Positions 51,359 through 62,808 of a stretch of DNA of 64,000 nucleotides are shown piece by piece. Origin of the DNA: Erwinia sp. E_sp_B01_1 (GTDB taxonomy: Bacteria; Pseudomonadota; Gammaproteobacteria; Enterobacterales; Enterobacteriaceae); contig NZ_CP142208.1 in NCBI RefSeq assembly GCF_036865545.1, positions 4,526,001 through 4,590,000 of the forward strand. The letters run 5' to 3'. The first letter of the stretch is position 1; every line of letters begins with the position of its first letter. The position numbers were made by a program, and so were the translations under genes. The notes below the pieces were generated by a model. The model was not told where the DNA came from and searched no databases. It saw only the letters and a list, made by a program, of their open reading frames with translations.

Positions 51359-53380
51359 TTATTTAGCTTTCGCCTTTTCCAGCATCGCCTTGAGATTGGC
51401 CACGCGGCTTTGTCCGGTTTGCATCCGCTGTTCAGCGCTGACGACCTTACGTTCGCTTTCCCACTTAAGATCGTCTTGCGGCAGTTCCAGCAGGAAACGA
51501 CTTGGCTCCGGACGGATCACTTCACCGTACTGACGGCGTTCGCGGCACAGAGTAAAGGTCATCTCCTTCTGCGCACGGGTAATGCCCACATATGCCAGAC
51601 GCCGCTCTTCCTCGACGTTATTCTCATCAATACTGCTCTGATGCGGCAGCAATCCCTCCTCCATTCCCACCAGATAGACATAGGGGAACTCCAGGCCTTT
51701 CGACGCATGTAGCGTCATTAACTGCACCTGATCGGTATCCTCATCACTTTCGCCCCGCTCCATCATATCGCGCAGGGTAAAGCGGGTAACAACCTGAGTC
51801 AGGGTCATGGGCTCATCAATGTCACTGCCTTCCAGCATTTCGGTCATCCACTGGAACAGCGTGTTGACGTTTTTCATCCGCATTTCGGCGGCCTTCGGGC
51901 TGGCAGAGGTTTCAAACAGCCAGCTTTCGTAATCGATGCCGCGAATCAAATCCCGTACGGCGGCAATGGGTTCACGCTCCGCGAGTTGTGCCACTTCCTG
52001 CAACCAATAGGTGAAGCGCTGTAGCGATTCCAGCCCACGCCCTGACAGCGTCTGTTCAAGCCCCATATCAAAGCTGGCAGTGAACAGGCTTTTGTTACGC
52101 TGCATCGCCCACTCACCCAGTTTTTGCAAGGTTGCCGACCCAATTTCACGTCGGGGCGTGTTTACAATGCGCATAAAAGCACTGTCATCATTAGCATTGG
52201 TCAGCACCCGGAGATAGGCGAGCAAATCCTTGATTTCCGGCCGGGAAAAGAAGGATGTACCGCCCGAAATACGATATGGGATACGGTTTTGCATCAGCAT
52301 TTTTTCGAACACGCGCGACTGATGGTTACCCCGATAGAGGATGGCGTAATCCTTATACTGGGTTTTATTGATAAAGTGATGGGCGATCAGCTCGCCAGCA
52401 ACTCGTTCAGCTTCATGATCTTCATTATTGGCCGTCACCACTTTCAGTTCAGCGCCGTAGCCCAGCTCTGAAAACAGGCGCTTTTCGAATACGTGGGGAT
52501 TGTTGGCAATCAGGATATTCGCCGCTTTCAGGATGCGTTCAGAAGAGCGATAGTTCTGCTCAAGCTTAACGACCTGCAGTGCAGGAAAATCTTCCTTCAA
52601 CAGCACCAGATTCTGTGGCCGGGCACCACGCCAGGAGTAGATAGACTGGTCGTCATCGCCTACCACCGTAAAGCGTGCGCGGGCACCCACCAGCAATTTT
52701 ACCAGCTCGTACTGACTGGTGTTGGTGTCCTGATACTCATCCACCAGCAGGTAACGAATGCGCTGCTGCCAGCGTTCCCGCACTTCAAGATTGCGCTGGA
52801 ACAACAACGTCGGCAAAAGAATAAGATCGTCAAAATCCAGCACGTTGCATGACTTCAGATGCCGGTCATACAGACCGTAGCAGTGTGCAAAAAGTTTATC
52901 GCGTTCCGATTGCGCTCCCGCCGCTGCACGGGAAGGATCCATCAGATCGTTTTTCCAGTTGGAGATCGTCGAGATAAGCTGCTGCAGCAGATTTTTATCA
53001 TTTTCCAGCCACTCTTCCGTCAGATCCTTCAGCAAAGCCAGCTGATCCTGATCGTCAAACAGCGAGAAGTTGGATTTCATCCCTAACGCGGCATATTCGC
53101 GCTTAATGATCTCCAGCCCCAGCGTATGGAAAGTGGAGATCATCAGGCCTCGTGCTTCTTTGCGTCCCAGCGTTTGCGCCACACGCTCTTTCATTTCGCG
53201 CGAGGCTTTATTGGTAAAGGTGACCGCTGCAATATGCCGGGCCTGATAACCACATTCACGGATCAGGTGTGCAATTTTATTGGTGATCACGCGTGTTTTA
53301 CCTGACCCCGCACCAGCCAGCACGAGGCAGGGCCCGGTGACAAATTCGACCGCATGTTGCTGACCAGGATTAAGACGCAT
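51359..53380 (-). CDS. rep: Rep, DNA helicase
   Basis: A 673-residue superfamily 1A 3'-5' helicase, the E. coli length. Walker [11 protein letters not shown] is at residues 22-31, VDEYQDTN near 214, [14 protein letters not shown] near 242, and [12 protein letters not shown] near 560. Rep moves with the replisome through DnaB and clears proteins ahead of forks. It is convergent with gppA and divergent from ppiC. It differs from the uvrD paralogue in this window in lacking the Tudor-like tail. Confidence 0.97.
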   Translation of the reverse strand: MRLNPGQQHAVEFVTGPCLVLAGAGSGKTRVITNKIAHLIRECGYQARHIAAVTFTNKASREMKERVAQTLGRKEARGLMISTFHTLGLEIIKREYAALGMKSNFSLFDDQDQLALLKDLTEEWLENDKNLLQQLISTISNWKNDLMDPSRAAAGAQSERDKLFAHCYGLYDRHLKSCNVLDFDDLILLPTLLFQRNLEVRERWQQRIRYLLVDEYQDTNTSQYELVKLLVGARARFTVVGDDDQSIYSWRGARPQNLVLLKEDFPALQVVKLEQNYRSSERILKAANILIANNPHVFEKRLFSELGYGAELKVVTANNEDHEAERVAGELIAHHFINKTQYKDYAILYRGNHQSRVFEKMLMQNRIPYRISGGTSFFSRPEIKDLLAYLRVLTNANDDSAFMRIVNTPRREIGSATLQKLGEWAMQRNKSLFTASFDMGLEQTLSGRGLESLQRFTYWLQEVAQLAEREPIAAVRDLIRGIDYESWLFETSASPKAAEMRMKNVNTLFQWMTEMLEGSDIDEPMTLTQVVTRFTLRDMMERGESDEDTDQVQLMTLHASKGLEFPYVYLVGMEEGLLPHQSSIDENNVEEERRLAYVGITRAQKEMTFTLCRERRQYGEVIRPEPSRFLLELPQDDLKWESERKVVSAEQRMQTGQSRVANLKAMLEKAKAK

Positions 53381-53469
53381 AGGAAAGTCGCTCGATGAAA
53401 TGACAGAGGGAAACAGAAAATTAGCGTGGTAGTATAGCCAGCAGCATCCCTACGACTCAAGGTACGATC

Positions 53470-53751
53470 ATGGCAAAAACCGCAGCAGCACTCCATATCC
53501 TTGTTAAGGAAGAGAAACAGGCGCAGGACATTCTGGCTCAGCTGGAACAGGGCGCTGATTTTGAAAAACTGGCCAAAAAGCACTCTACCTGCCCGTCAGG
53601 CAAGAAAGGCGGCCATTTAGGTGAATTTAAGCAGGGTGCAATGGTACCGGCTTTCGATAAAGTGGTGTTCTCCTGCCCGCTTATCGTGCCTTACGGTCCT
53701 CTGCACACCCAGTTCGGTTATCACATCATCAAGGTGCTTTACCGCAACTGA
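53470..53751 (+). CDS. ppiC: PpiC, parvulin-type peptidyl-prolyl isomerase
   Basis: A 93-residue single-domain parvulin, the same length as E. coli PpiC. The active-site elements are visible: [40 protein letters not shown] and [10 protein letters not shown]. It catalyses cis-trans isomerisation of X-Pro bonds in the cytoplasm. It starts 89 bases from the divergent rep, and a bidirectional terminator separates it from ilvC. Confidence 0.96.
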   Translation: MAKTAAALHILVKEEKQAQDILAQLEQGADFEKLAKKHSTCPSGKKGGHLGEFKQGAMVPAFDKVVFSCPLIVPYGPLHTQFGYHIIKVLYRN

Positions 53752-53768
53752 TTCTCTTTATGCAGACG

Positions 53769-53798
53769 AAAAAAAGAGCGGAATCCGCTCTTTTTTCA
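53769..53798. terminator. Bidirectional terminator between ppiC and ilvC
   Basis: AAAAAAAGAGCGGA / TCCGCTCTTTTTT is an almost perfect inverted repeat with A and T tracts on both sides, between convergent genes. Confidence 0.88.
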
Positions 53799-53832
53799 TA
53801 TCCGGGCCAGCAGCGGCCCTTTTTTATTTATA

Positions 53833-55311
53833 TCAGCCCGCAACCGCAATGCGTTTCATGTCGGTCATGTAGCCACGCAGCTTGCGGCCAACAGCTTCAA
53901 TTGGGTGCTGACGGATAGCTTCGTTAACGTCACGCAGCTGAGCATTATCAATGGTCGTGGACGTTGCTGCTGCTTTGCCCAAATCGCCAGCCTGCAGCGT
54001 GGTCATAAACTCTTTCAGCAAAGGCACAGCGGCGTACGAGAAGAGATAGTTACCGTATTCGGCAGTATCAGAGATAACCACGTTCATCTCATACAGGCGC
54101 TTACGTGCGATGGTGTTCGCAATCAGCGGCAGCTCGTGCAGGGACTCGTAGTAAGCAGACTCTTCAATGATGCCGGCATCAACCATAGTTTCAAAGGCCA
54201 GCTCAACGCCCGCTTTCACCATGGCGATCATCACTACGCCTTCATCAAAATAATCCTGCTCGGCAATTTTACCTTCGTACTGGGCTGCGGTTTCGAACGC
54301 AGTTTTACCGGTCTCTTCGCGCCAGCCCAGCAGGTTTTTATCGTCGTTTGCCCAGTCTGCCATCATGCCGGAGGAGAATTCGCCGGAGATGATATCATCC
54401 ATGTGCTTCTGGAACAGCGGAGCCATGATGGTTTTCAGCTGCTCAGACAGCGCGTAAGCACGGACTTTAGCCGGGTTAGAGAGGCGATCCATCATCAGCG
54501 TGATGCCGCCCTGCTTCAGCGCTTCGGTCACGGTTTCCCAGCCGAACTGAATCAGTTTTTCAGCGTAGGCGGCATCGGTACCTTCAGCCACCAGCTTGTC
54601 GAAGCACAGCAAAGAACCCGCCTGCAACATGCCACACAGAATAGTCTGCTCACCCATCAGGTCAGATTTCACTTCGGCTACGAAGGAAGATTCCAGCACG
54701 CCCGCACGGTGACCGCCGGTCGCTGCAGCCCAGGCTTTAGCAATCGCCATGCCTTCGCCTTTAGGATCGTTTTCCGGGTGAACCGCGATCAGCGTTGGCA
54801 CACCGAAGCCACGCTTATACTCTTCACGCACTTCAGTACCTGGACATTTTGGCGCAACCATCACTACAGTAATGTCTTTACGAACCTGCTCGCCCACTTC
54901 AACGATGTTGAAGCCATGTGAATAACCCAGTGCAGCGCCCTCTTTCATCAGCGGCTGAACAGCCTGAACCACAGCACTGTGCTGCTTGTCTGGCGTCAGG
55001 TTAACAACCAGATCGGCTCCTGGGATCAGGTCTTCGTAAGTGCCAACTTTAAAGCCGTTTTCGGTGGCTTTACGCCAGGAGGCACGCTTCTCAGCAATCG
55101 CTTCGGCACGCAGCGCATAGGCGATATCCAGACCGGAGTCGCGCATGTTTAGGCCCTGGTTCAGGCCCTGAGCACCACAACCAACGATGACGACTTTTTT
55201 GCCTTTCAGGTAGCTTGCTTCATCAGCAAATTCATCACGCGACATGAAGCGACATTTACCTAATTGCGCTAACTGGTTGCGCAGGTTCAAAGTGTTGAAA
55301 TAGTTAGCCAT
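53833..55311 (-). CDS. ilvC: IlvC, ketol-acid reductoisomerase
   Basis: A 492-residue class II (long) reductoisomerase (E. coli: 491). It converts acetolactate and acetohydroxybutyrate to dihydroxy acids with NADPH and Mg2+ in valine, leucine and isoleucine synthesis. The NADPH loop [21 protein letters not shown] is near residue 36, and the two knotted C-terminal domains begin near residue 208 ([16 protein letters not shown]) and 355. It is divergent from its activator ilvY across 164 bases, with GGAG before the ATG. Confidence 0.98.
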   Translation of the reverse strand: MANYFNTLNLRNQLAQLGKCRFMSRDEFADEASYLKGKKVVIVGCGAQGLNQGLNMRDSGLDIAYALRAEAIAEKRASWRKATENGFKVGTYEDLIPGADLVVNLTPDKQHSAVVQAVQPLMKEGAALGYSHGFNIVEVGEQVRKDITVVMVAPKCPGTEVREEYKRGFGVPTLIAVHPENDPKGEGMAIAKAWAAATGGHRAGVLESSFVAEVKSDLMGEQTILCGMLQAGSLLCFDKLVAEGTDAAYAEKLIQFGWETVTEALKQGGITLMMDRLSNPAKVRAYALSEQLKTIMAPLFQKHMDDIISGEFSSGMMADWANDDKNLLGWREETGKTAFETAAQYEGKIAEQDYFDEGVVMIAMVKAGVELAFETMVDAGIIEESAYYESLHELPLIANTIARKRLYEMNVVISDTAEYGNYLFSYAAVPLLKEFMTTLQAGDLGKAAATSTTIDNAQLRDVNEAIRQHPIEAVGRKLRGYMTDMKRIAVAG

Positions 55312-55437
55312 GGGTACTCCGTATAGGGTTAGGTAGGTCTTTTATCTGCTGGTGAGTCTCTGATCTGCTCACCCTGTATAATCCCTATCATATGACAGGA
55401 AATGTATTGCTTAAATTGATATATTAACAACGTGATA

Positions 55438-55452
55438 TTGCAAGATCTGCAA
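55438..55452. promoter_or_regulatory. Candidate IlvY operator between ilvC and ilvY
   Basis: TTGCAAGATCTGCAA is a near-perfect LysR-type (T-N11-A) palindrome in the divergent region, 24 bases before the ilvY ATG. A weaker related sequence (ATTGCTTAAATTGAT) lies at 55406-55420, nearer the ilvC promoter. In E. coli IlvY binds two tandem operators here and responds to acetolactate or acetohydroxybutyrate. Confidence 0.6.
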
Positions 55453-55475
55453 CGTCAAAATGAGGCCTGTGATGC

Positions 55476-56357
55476 ATGGATTTACGCGATCTTAAATTGT
55501 TTCTTCACCTGGCTGAGAGCCGCCACTTTGGCCGCAGCGCAAGGGCAATGCACGTCAGCCCTTCCACTCTGTCACGGCAAATTCAGCGGCTCGAAGAAGA
55601 TTTGGGCCAGGCTCTCTTTCTGCGGGATAACCGCACGGTGACGCTAACGGATGCCGGAGAACAGCTCCGCCAGTTTGCTCAGCACACGCTGTTGCAATAT
55701 CAGCAGCTTCTTCATGCCATTGGTCAGAACGGCCCGTCACTGAGCGGAGAGCTTCGCCTGTTTTGCTCGGTAACCGCCGCCTATAGCCATCTCCCGCCGA
55801 TTCTGGATCGTTTCCGCGCTGAACATCCGCTGGTTGAAATCAAACTCACTACTGGCGATGCGGCGGATGCGGTGGAGAAAGTGCAGAGCGCCGAGGCGGA
55901 TATTGCCATTGCAGGCCGTCCCGAGACGCTGCCAGCCAGTATTGGCTTTACCCCGATTGGGCTGATCCCCCTGGTGCTGATAGCCCCGGCGCTACCCTGT
56001 CCGGTACGTGCTCAGGCCACACAATCCGAGCCGGACTGGTCAGAAATCCCGTTTATCCTGCCCGATCAGGGGCCCGCGCGGCAGCGTATTGATTTGTGGT
56101 TCCGCCGTCGTCGTATACCCAATCCGCTGATTTATGCCACCGTCTCCGGCCACGAAGCCATTGTGTCAATGGTAGCACTGGGATGCGGTATTGCACTTTT
56201 GCCGGATGTGGTGCTGGAGAACAGCCCGGAACCGGTGCGTAACCGTATCCTTGAGCTGGATAATGTAGAGATGGTGGCGCCCTTTGAGCTGGGCGTATGT
56301 GTACAAAAAAAGCGGCTCACTGAGCCGCTTATCGATGCATTCTGGTCGCTGATGTAA
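55476..56357 (+). CDS. ilvY: IlvY, LysR-family activator of ilvC
   Basis: A 293-residue LysR-type regulator (E. coli: 297). The N-terminal helix-turn-helix contains LKLFLHLAESRHFGRSARAM and PSTLSRQIQRLEEDLG, and the effector domain follows from about residue 90. It activates the divergent ilvC in response to its substrates. Its stop codon directly abuts the 3' end of the convergent ilvA. The conserved arrangement next to ilvC supports the assignment. Confidence 0.96.
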   Translation: MDLRDLKLFLHLAESRHFGRSARAMHVSPSTLSRQIQRLEEDLGQALFLRDNRTVTLTDAGEQLRQFAQHTLLQYQQLLHAIGQNGPSLSGELRLFCSVTAAYSHLPPILDRFRAEHPLVEIKLTTGDAADAVEKVQSAEADIAIAGRPETLPASIGFTPIGLIPLVLIAPALPCPVRAQATQSEPDWSEIPFILPDQGPARQRIDLWFRRRRIPNPLIYATVSGHEAIVSMVALGCGIALLPDVVLENSPEPVRNRILELDNVEMVAPFELGVCVQKKRLTEPLIDAFWSLM

Positions 56358-57902
56358 TTAGCCAGCCAGGAAGAAGCTGAATGCCGGGTTATCGGTTTCA
56401 TCATGGAAATCGTAACCCAGTTCCGCAAGGTGCTCTTCAAACTGTGGCTCGTTGTCGCTGAGCTCAAATCCTGCCAGCACCCGGCCATAGTCAGTACCGT
56501 GGCTGCGATAATGGAACAGCGAGATGTTCCAGTGCGTACCCAGGGTTTGCAGGAAACGCAGCAGCGCGCCTGGCGCTTCAGGAAACTCAAAGCTGAACAG
56601 ACGTTCACGCAGGGGTTTTGAAGGACGCCCACCCACCATATAGCGTACATGCAGCTTGGCCATTTCGTCATCGGACAAGTCGACAACCTTGTAGCCGCCC
56701 TGAGCCAGCAACTGCAATATTTCACTGCGCTCTTCCAGGCCACGTGTCAGCCGCACGCCAACAAAAATGCAGGCGTTATCGGCATTCGCATAGCGATAGT
56801 TGAACTCGGTTACCGCACGGCCACCCAGCAACTGACAGAATTTCAGGAAGCTGCCCTTCTGCTCGGGAATGGTGACAGCCAGCAACGCTTCGCGCTGCTC
56901 ACCCAGCTCGCACCGCTCAGAGACATAACGTAAACCGTGGAAGTTTACGTTTGCCCCGGAAAGCACATGCGCCAGACGTTCACCTTTGATCTGATGCTGC
57001 TGGATATATTTTTTCATGCCGGCCAGCGCCAGCGCGCCTGACGGCTCTGCCACGGCACGAACATCCTCAAACAGGTCTTTCATCGCCGCACAGATGGCAT
57101 CGCTGTCTACGGTGATGATGTCATCCAGATATTCCTGGCACAGGCGAAAGGTTTCGTTACCGATGCGTTTTACCGCCACACCTTCAGCGAATCCGCCAAC
57201 ACGGGCCAGATCCACAGGATGACCGGCATCCAGCGCCGCCTTCAGACAGGCAGAGTCTTCCGCTTCCACCGCGATCACTTTGATCTGCGGCATCAGCTGT
57301 TTGATCAGTACCGCCACGCCAGCCGCCAGGCCACCACCACCCACCGGCACAAATACCCGATCGAGATGAGCATCCTGTTGCAACAACTCCATCGCCAGTG
57401 TGCCCTGTCCGGCAATCACCATCGGATGATCGAACGGTGGCACGAAGGTATAACCTTTCTGCTCCGCCAGTTCGAGCGCTTTGGCTTTGGCTTCGTCAAA
57501 GTTGGCACCATACAGGAAAGCCTCACCGCCAAACGCCCGTACCGCATCCACTTTGATATCGGCGGTGGTCACCGGCATCACAATCAGAGATGTGATCCCT
57601 AATCGTGTTGCCGACAGAGCCACACCCTGAGCATGATTCCCTGCTGATGCGGTGACCACACCCCGTGCTTTCTGCTCTTCATTCAGCGTGGAGATCATCG
57701 CGTAAGCGCCACGCAGCTTGAAGCTGTGTACCGGCTGACGATCTTCACGTTTTACCAGAATGGTATTACCCAGACGGGAAGAGATTTTCTCCATCTTCTG
57801 CAACGGGGTGACCTGCGCCACTTCGTACACCGGCGAGCGGAGAACCGCCCGCAGATACTCCGCGCCGCAAGGTTCGGCAGGTAGCGGTTGAGACTCAGCC
57901 AT
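56358..57902 (-). CDS. ilvA: IlvA, biosynthetic threonine deaminase
   Basis: A 514-residue PLP enzyme, the E. coli length, making 2-oxobutyrate from threonine, the first step to isoleucine. The PLP lysine is in VHSFKLRGAY near residue 62, and GGGGLAAGVA near residue 188 holds the phosphate. The C-terminal third (from about 330) carries two ACT-like domains for isoleucine inhibition and valine activation. It is the last gene of ilvGMEDA and starts 5 bases after the ilvD stop. Confidence 0.98.
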   Translation of the reverse strand: MAESQPLPAEPCGAEYLRAVLRSPVYEVAQVTPLQKMEKISSRLGNTILVKREDRQPVHSFKLRGAYAMISTLNEEQKARGVVTASAGNHAQGVALSATRLGITSLIVMPVTTADIKVDAVRAFGGEAFLYGANFDEAKAKALELAEQKGYTFVPPFDHPMVIAGQGTLAMELLQQDAHLDRVFVPVGGGGLAAGVAVLIKQLMPQIKVIAVEAEDSACLKAALDAGHPVDLARVGGFAEGVAVKRIGNETFRLCQEYLDDIITVDSDAICAAMKDLFEDVRAVAEPSGALALAGMKKYIQQHQIKGERLAHVLSGANVNFHGLRYVSERCELGEQREALLAVTIPEQKGSFLKFCQLLGGRAVTEFNYRYANADNACIFVGVRLTRGLEERSEILQLLAQGGYKVVDLSDDEMAKLHVRYMVGGRPSKPLRERLFSFEFPEAPGALLRFLQTLGTHWNISLFHYRSHGTDYGRVLAGFELSDNEPQFEEHLAELGYDFHDETDNPAFSFFLAG

Positions 57903-57907
57903 AGTCG

Positions 57908-59758
57908 TTAGCCTCCCAGCTTACTCTTGTCACGAACCGCGCCTTTATCCGCGCTGGTAGCCAGTAAGGCATAAGCACGCAGGGCGAAGGAGACCTCACG
58001 CTCACGTCCATGAGGAGTATAAGCCTCATGACCACGCGCCTCTTCTTCTTCACGGCGGGCATGCAATTCGTTATCCGGCACGACCAGCTTGATGCCGCGT
58101 TCAGGAATGTTGATATCAATGATGTCACCATCTTTGATCAGGGCAATGGTGCCGCCGCTGCCTGCCTCTGGTGAGACGTGACCAATGGACAAGCCTGAAG
58201 TGCCTCCGGAGAAGCGACCATCGGTGATCAGCGCACAGCTTTTACCCAGTCCCATCGATTTCAGATAGGTCGTCGGATAGAGCATTTCCTGCATGCCTGG
58301 TCCGCCTTTCGGGCCTTCATAGCGGATCACAACCACATCACCGGCTACGACTTTCCCGCCCAGAATAGCCGCTACCGCGTCATCCTGGCTTTCATACACT
58401 TTGGCCGGGCCGCGGAAAATATGGCTCTCTTTTTCCACACCAGCCGTTTTCACAATACAGCCATCTTCTGCCATGTTGCCGTACAACACGGCCAGACCAC
58501 CTTCCTGACTGAACGCGAATTCGCGGGAACGGATACAGCCTTCCTGACGATCGTCATCCAGCGTATCCCAGCGGCAGTCCTGTGAGAATGCCTGGGTGGT
58601 GCGGATGCCTGCCGGACCGGCGCGAAACATTTTCTTCACGGCTTCATCTTTGGTCAGCATGATGTCGTACCGGTCCAGCGTTTCCTGCAGGCTCAGGCCC
58701 AGCACGTTACGCACGCTGTCATCCATCAGACCTGCGCGGCTCAGCTCGCCAAGAATACCCAGCACGCCGCCAGCACGGTGGACATCTTCCATATGGTATT
58801 TCGGGGTACTTGGTGCCACTTTGCACAGGTGCGGTACTTTGCGGGACAGACGGTCGATATCGGACATGTTGAAATCGATTTCGCCTTCCAGCGCAGCCGC
58901 CAGCAGATGCAGAACGGTGTTGGTCGATCCGCCCATGGCGATATCCAGCGTCATCGCATTTTCGAAAGCGGCCTTGTTGGCGATGTTGCGTGGCAATGCG
59001 GTTTCGTCATCTTTCTCGTAGTAACGTTTGGTCAGCTCCACAATCCGCTTACCGGCACTCAGGAACAGATCTTTGCGGTCAGCATGGGTCGCAAGCAGTG
59101 AACCGTTGCCCGGCTGGGACAGACCCAGGGCTTCGGTCAGACAGTTCATTGAGTTTGCGGTAAACATCCCGGAACAGGAACCGCAGGTCGGACAGGCTGA
59201 ACGTTCAATCTGCTCGCTGTCGGCATCGCTGACGTTAGGGTTAGCGCCCTGAATCATCGCATCAACCAGATCCAGCTTGATAATTTTGTCGGAGAGCTTG
59301 GTTTTACCGGCTTCCATCGGGCCGCCAGAAACGAAGATCACCGGGATATTCAGTCGCAGGGAAGCCATCAGCATCCCCGGGGTGATTTTGTCGCAGTTGG
59401 AGATACAGACCATGGCGTCTGCACAGTGGGCATTCACCATGTACTCGACGGAGTCTGCAATCAGCTCACGTGACGGCAGAGAGTAGAGCATACCGCCGTG
59501 TCCCATCGCGATCCCATCATCCACGGCAATGGTGTTGAACTCTTTTGCCACGCCACCGGAAGCTTCAATCTGCTCAGCAACCAGTTTCCCCAGGTCACGC
59601 AGGTGAACGTGGCCCGGTACGAATTGGGTAAAGGAGTTAACCACGGCAATAATTGGCTTGCCGAAATCGTCATCGGTCATTCCGGTTGCGCGCCACAGGG
59701 CACGGGCACCGGCCATATTACGGCCATGAGTGGTGGTAGCGGAACGGTACTTAGGCAT
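57908..59758 (-). CDS. ilvD: IlvD, dihydroxy-acid dehydratase
   Basis: A 616-residue Fe-S dehydratase, the E. coli length, making 2-oxo acids in isoleucine and valine synthesis. Cluster cysteines are in [14 protein letters not shown] near residue 122 and [18 protein letters not shown] near residue 192. [15 protein letters not shown] and [20 protein letters not shown] are the substrate and Mg2+ region. Two ATGs compete: 59764 and 59758. GGAG is only 1-2 bases before the first but 7 before the second, so I use 59758, which matches E. coli ([15 protein letters not shown]). Confidence 0.97.
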   Translation of the reverse strand: MPKYRSATTTHGRNMAGARALWRATGMTDDDFGKPIIAVVNSFTQFVPGHVHLRDLGKLVAEQIEASGGVAKEFNTIAVDDGIAMGHGGMLYSLPSRELIADSVEYMVNAHCADAMVCISNCDKITPGMLMASLRLNIPVIFVSGGPMEAGKTKLSDKIIKLDLVDAMIQGANPNVSDADSEQIERSACPTCGSCSGMFTANSMNCLTEALGLSQPGNGSLLATHADRKDLFLSAGKRIVELTKRYYEKDDETALPRNIANKAAFENAMTLDIAMGGSTNTVLHLLAAALEGEIDFNMSDIDRLSRKVPHLCKVAPSTPKYHMEDVHRAGGVLGILGELSRAGLMDDSVRNVLGLSLQETLDRYDIMLTKDEAVKKMFRAGPAGIRTTQAFSQDCRWDTLDDDRQEGCIRSREFAFSQEGGLAVLYGNMAEDGCIVKTAGVEKESHIFRGPAKVYESQDDAVAAILGGKVVAGDVVVIRYEGPKGGPGMQEMLYPTTYLKSMGLGKSCALITDGRFSGGTSGLSIGHVSPEAGSGGTIALIKDGDIIDINIPERGIKLVVPDNELHARREEEEARGHEAYTPHGREREVSFALRAYALLATSADKGAVRDKSKLGG

Positions 59759-59817
59759 GCTCATACTCCAGAATCAGATAGTGCGCGGGCGTCAACCGAG
59801 GCCCGCGTAAATATTAT

Positions 59818-60747
59818 TTATGCTGGGTTAACCGGATCCAGCCAGCCCCATTTGTCTTCGGTTTCGCCGGTGAACAGGCCAAAGAATGCAGACTGAATAC
59901 GGGCGGTAACCGGGCCGCGTTTGCCTTCGCCAACCTGAATGCCATCAACGCTGCGCACCGGGGTGATTTCGGCGGCGGTACCGGACATGAAGATTTCGTC
60001 AGCCAGATACAGGGATTCACGGGACAGGACCTGCTCACGCACTTCGATGCCCATATCTTTCGCCAGTTTAATGATCGCATCACGGGTGATACCTGGCAGT
60101 GCAGAGGAGGTGAATGGCGGCGTGAACAGAATGCCATCTTTCACTTCAAACAGGTTCTCACCAGCGCCTTCAGAAACATAACCCTGAGTATCCAGCGCAA
60201 TCCCTTCCTGATAACCATGACGACGGGCTTCGCTGCCTACCAGCAGCGAGGAAAGGTAGTTACCGCCCGCTTTAGCTGCCGTTGGCAATGTGTTTGGTGC
60301 CACACGGTTCCAGGAAGAGACCATGGCATCAATACCCTGCTCCAGCGCTTCTGCACCCAGGTATGCACCCCATGGGAAAGCAGCAATGATGACATCAGTG
60401 TTGAAGCCATCGGGTGGGTTCACACCCAGACCCACATCACCAACAAAGACTAAAGGACGGATATAAGCGCTTTTCAGCTTGTTGACGCGCAGCACTTCGC
60501 GGCACGCTTCCATCAGCTCATCAACGCTCTGGCTGACCGGGAAACGGTAGATTTTTGCTGAGTCACGCAAACGCTGCATGTGTTCACGATGGCGGAAGAC
60601 TACCGGGCCTTTGTGCGAGTCGTAGCAGCGGACGCCTTCAAAGACAGACGTACCGTAATGCAGGGCGTGGGACATCACGCTGACCTTTGCTTCTTCCCAC
60701 TTAACCATCTCGCCATTGAACCAGATAAAGTCAGCTTTCTTCGTCAT
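59818..60747 (-). CDS. ilvE: IlvE, branched-chain amino-acid aminotransferase
   Basis: A 309-residue fold-type IV PLP aminotransferase, the E. coli length. It carries out the last step to valine, leucine and isoleucine. The PLP lysine is in TAAKAGGNYLSSLLV near residue 160, with LHYGTSVFEGVRCY near residue 29 and DEIFMSGTAAEITPV near residue 250. It lies between ilvM (18 bases upstream) and ilvD in the ilvGMEDA operon. Confidence 0.98.
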   Translation of the reverse strand: MTKKADFIWFNGEMVKWEEAKVSVMSHALHYGTSVFEGVRCYDSHKGPVVFRHREHMQRLRDSAKIYRFPVSQSVDELMEACREVLRVNKLKSAYIRPLVFVGDVGLGVNPPDGFNTDVIIAAFPWGAYLGAEALEQGIDAMVSSWNRVAPNTLPTAAKAGGNYLSSLLVGSEARRHGYQEGIALDTQGYVSEGAGENLFEVKDGILFTPPFTSSALPGITRDAIIKLAKDMGIEVREQVLSRESLYLADEIFMSGTAAEITPVRSVDGIQVGEGKRGPVTARIQSAFFGLFTGETEDKWGWLDPVNPA

Positions 60748-60765
60748 TCTTATTTCCTTTCGCGC

Positions 60766-61023
60766 TCAGGCGCGGATTTGTTGTGTTGTCTGTTGTTGGA
60801 TCTGGACGCATGCAACGTCCATCAGCTTGCTTAATTGTGTTGACAGTAAATCGACTGAGCGCTGGCTGGCAACGGTCATTTCAATATTAATATTGTCGTT
60901 ATTAGTGCCGGAGGCCATATTCATGGCGCAGACCTGAAAACCACGGTGGCGAACAACGCGTAATATGCGCTCCAGTATTTCGGGTCTGAAACGGGCTTCG
61001 ATAGACAATTGATGCTGCATCAT
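60766..61023 (-). CDS. ilvM: IlvM, acetolactate synthase II regulatory subunit
   Basis: An 85-residue ACT-domain subunit (E. coli: 87). [31 protein letters not shown] forms most of the fold. It binds IlvG to give valine-resistant acetohydroxy acid synthase II. Its start overlaps the ilvG stop by 4 bases (ATGA), which fits equal synthesis of the two subunits. Confidence 0.95.
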   Translation of the reverse strand: MMQHQLSIEARFRPEILERILRVVRHRGFQVCAMNMASGTNNDNINIEMTVASQRSVDLLSTQLSKLMDVACVQIQQQTTQQIRA

Positions 61024-62669
61024 GAGGTTTTCTCCATCATATTTTCGTTGCTGGCACCAGGCGGTACCAGAGGCCAGACGTTTTCATGTTCGTCTATGGA
61101 GACGTGGAGCATGTATGGCCCTTCACTGTGCAGCAAAGCGTCTAATGCAGCGTCGACCTGGTCTTTACGGGTAATGCGCTGGCCAGGGATATTAAAGGCG
61201 CTGGCCAGGGTCAGGAAATCAGGATTGTCGGACAGATTGGTTTCACTGTATCGCTCGGAGAAGAACAACTCCTGCCACTGGCGAACCATGCCCAGACGCT
61301 GGTTATCCATCAGTACGATCTTCACCGGCAGCTGCTTGCGTTTGATGGTTCCCAGTTCCTGCACGTTCATCATGAAAGATCCATCGCCGGAAACACAGAT
61401 AACAGTGTCATCAGGGCGGGCTACCTGCGCTCCTATAGCCGCTGGTAAACCAAAGCCCATGGTCCCCAGACCGCTGGAGGTAATGAAATTTTCCGGACGG
61501 CTGAAGCTCATGTGCTGAGCGGTCCACATCTGATGCTGTCCCACATCGGTAGTGACGATTGCGCTATCCGGTTTACGGTCGGAAAGCTGTTTGAGGAACA
61601 GAGGAGCAAAAATAGCCTCTCCGGGGTGATCGTAACGCCAGCCGTTTTCTGCCTTCAGAGCCTGAACATGTTCACGCCAGTCGGTAATATCCACTGCAGG
61701 GTGGTACAAATCCGGCAGCATTTTATTCAGGTCGCCCCGTAATGCCACATGAGCCTGTCGCAACTTATTCAGCTCGGCGGGATCCACATCCATATGGATC
61801 ACACTGGCATTCGGAGCGAACGTGTTCAATTTTCCGGTCACGCGATCGTCAAAGCGTGCACCAACTGCAATCAACAGGTCGCACTGCTGAACGGCGAAGT
61901 TAGCTGCTTTGGTGCCATGCATCCCTAACATGCCCAGGTAGCACGGGTCTTGTGCATCAGGCGTGCCCAATCCTTTAAGGGTAGCAACGGTAGGGATACC
62001 TGTCTCTTTAGCAAAGGCACGCAGTGCGGTAACGGCTCCGGCCATGCCAACCCCACCGCCAACATACAGAACAGGCTTTTTCGCCTGAGCCAGCATGGCA
62101 CGGGCTTGCTGTAATTCTTCATGCGGATGCACAGTTTCCGCTTCCACTGGCATCAGGTGGGCCGTGAGGTCGCCGTTGGCCAGTTGAATATCTTTCGGGA
62201 TATCGATCAGTACCGGACCCGGACGGCCAGACTGGGCAATGGCGAAGGCTTCTGCCATCACTTCCGGCAGCTCGTCCAGTGATTCAACCAGGAAACTGTG
62301 CTTGGTGCAGGACAGGGACATCCCCAGCACATCGATCTCCTGAAAAGCATCCGTGCCGATAAAGGCTGAGGAAACCTGTCCGGTAATTGCCACAACAGGA
62401 ACAGAGTCCATCATGGCATCAGCCAGACCTGTAATCAGGTTAGTGGCGCCAGGACCAGAAGTGGCGATACACACGCCAACTTTTCCAGTAGAACGGGCAT
62501 AACCGATGGCGGCCATCGCGGCGCCCTGCTCATGGCGGCAGAGTAGGTGTTCGACGCCTCCGTCATAAAGCGCATCATAGACGGGCATAATGGCCCCACC
62601 CGGATAGCCGAAAACTGTTTCGACACCCTGCGCACGCAACGCCTGAACCACCCACTGAGCACCATTCAT
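61020..62669 (-). CDS. ilvG: IlvG, acetolactate synthase II large subunit (intact)
   Basis: A 549-residue thiamine-diphosphate enzyme, matching the functional IlvG of E. coli strains without the K-12 frameshift. It joins pyruvate units or pyruvate with 2-oxobutyrate. The ThDP glutamate region [12 protein letters not shown] is near residue 45 and the ThDP/Mg2+ motif [29 protein letters not shown] near residue 425. No frameshift is present. I start it at 62669 ([11 protein letters not shown]), 2 bases after the small ilvX-like frame, which suggests coupled translation. Attenuation at ilvL controls it. Confidence 0.97.
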   Translation of the reverse strand: MNGAQWVVQALRAQGVETVFGYPGGAIMPVYDALYDGGVEHLLCRHEQGAAMAAIGYARSTGKVGVCIATSGPGATNLITGLADAMMDSVPVVAITGQVSSAFIGTDAFQEIDVLGMSLSCTKHSFLVESLDELPEVMAEAFAIAQSGRPGPVLIDIPKDIQLANGDLTAHLMPVEAETVHPHEELQQARAMLAQAKKPVLYVGGGVGMAGAVTALRAFAKETGIPTVATLKGLGTPDAQDPCYLGMLGMHGTKAANFAVQQCDLLIAVGARFDDRVTGKLNTFAPNASVIHMDVDPAELNKLRQAHVALRGDLNKMLPDLYHPAVDITDWREHVQALKAENGWRYDHPGEAIFAPLFLKQLSDRKPDSAIVTTDVGQHQMWTAQHMSFSRPENFITSSGLGTMGFGLPAAIGAQVARPDDTVICVSGDGSFMMNVQELGTIKRKQLPVKIVLMDNQRLGMVRQWQELFFSERYSETNLSDNPDFLTLASAFNIPGQRITRKDQVDAALDALLHSEGPYMLHVSIDEHENVWPLVPPGASNENMMEKTS

Positions 62670-62671
62670 AG

Positions 62672-62722
62672 TTATTTCCCCGCCTCTCGCTGGGAACAAC
62701 AGCATTTTATTCTACTGTTCAT
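62672..62722 (-). CDS. ilvX: IlvX-like small protein (16 residues)
   Basis: A 16-codon frame, [16 protein letters not shown], ends 2 bases before the ilvG ATG. AGAGGAA lies seven bases before its ATG, a stronger ribosome site than that of ilvG. E. coli ilvX is also 16 codons, in the same place, and begins MNNSTKFCFS. Identity is based on length, position and the shared MN-S-x-K-x-C-x-S pattern. The function is unknown; coupling translation into ilvG is plausible. Confidence 0.65.
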   Translation of the reverse strand: MNSRIKCCCSQREAGK

Positions 62723-62752
62723 CTTCTGTTCCTCTGTCGTTGATGATCTGCC

Positions 62753-62784
62753 AAAAAAAACCCCCGGACCTTTCGGTGCGGGGG
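62753..62784 (-). terminator. ilv operon attenuator terminator
   Basis: On the minus strand ACCCCCGCACC pairs with GGTCCGGGGGT, followed by a run of eight T. It lies 24 bases after the ilvL stop and 31 before ilvX, the standard attenuator position. Alternative pairing with the leader-coding RNA is expected when ribosomes stall at Leu, Val or Ile codons. Confidence 0.92.
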
Positions 62785-62808
62785 TTCTTCTGAATTCAGG
62801 CTTGATTT

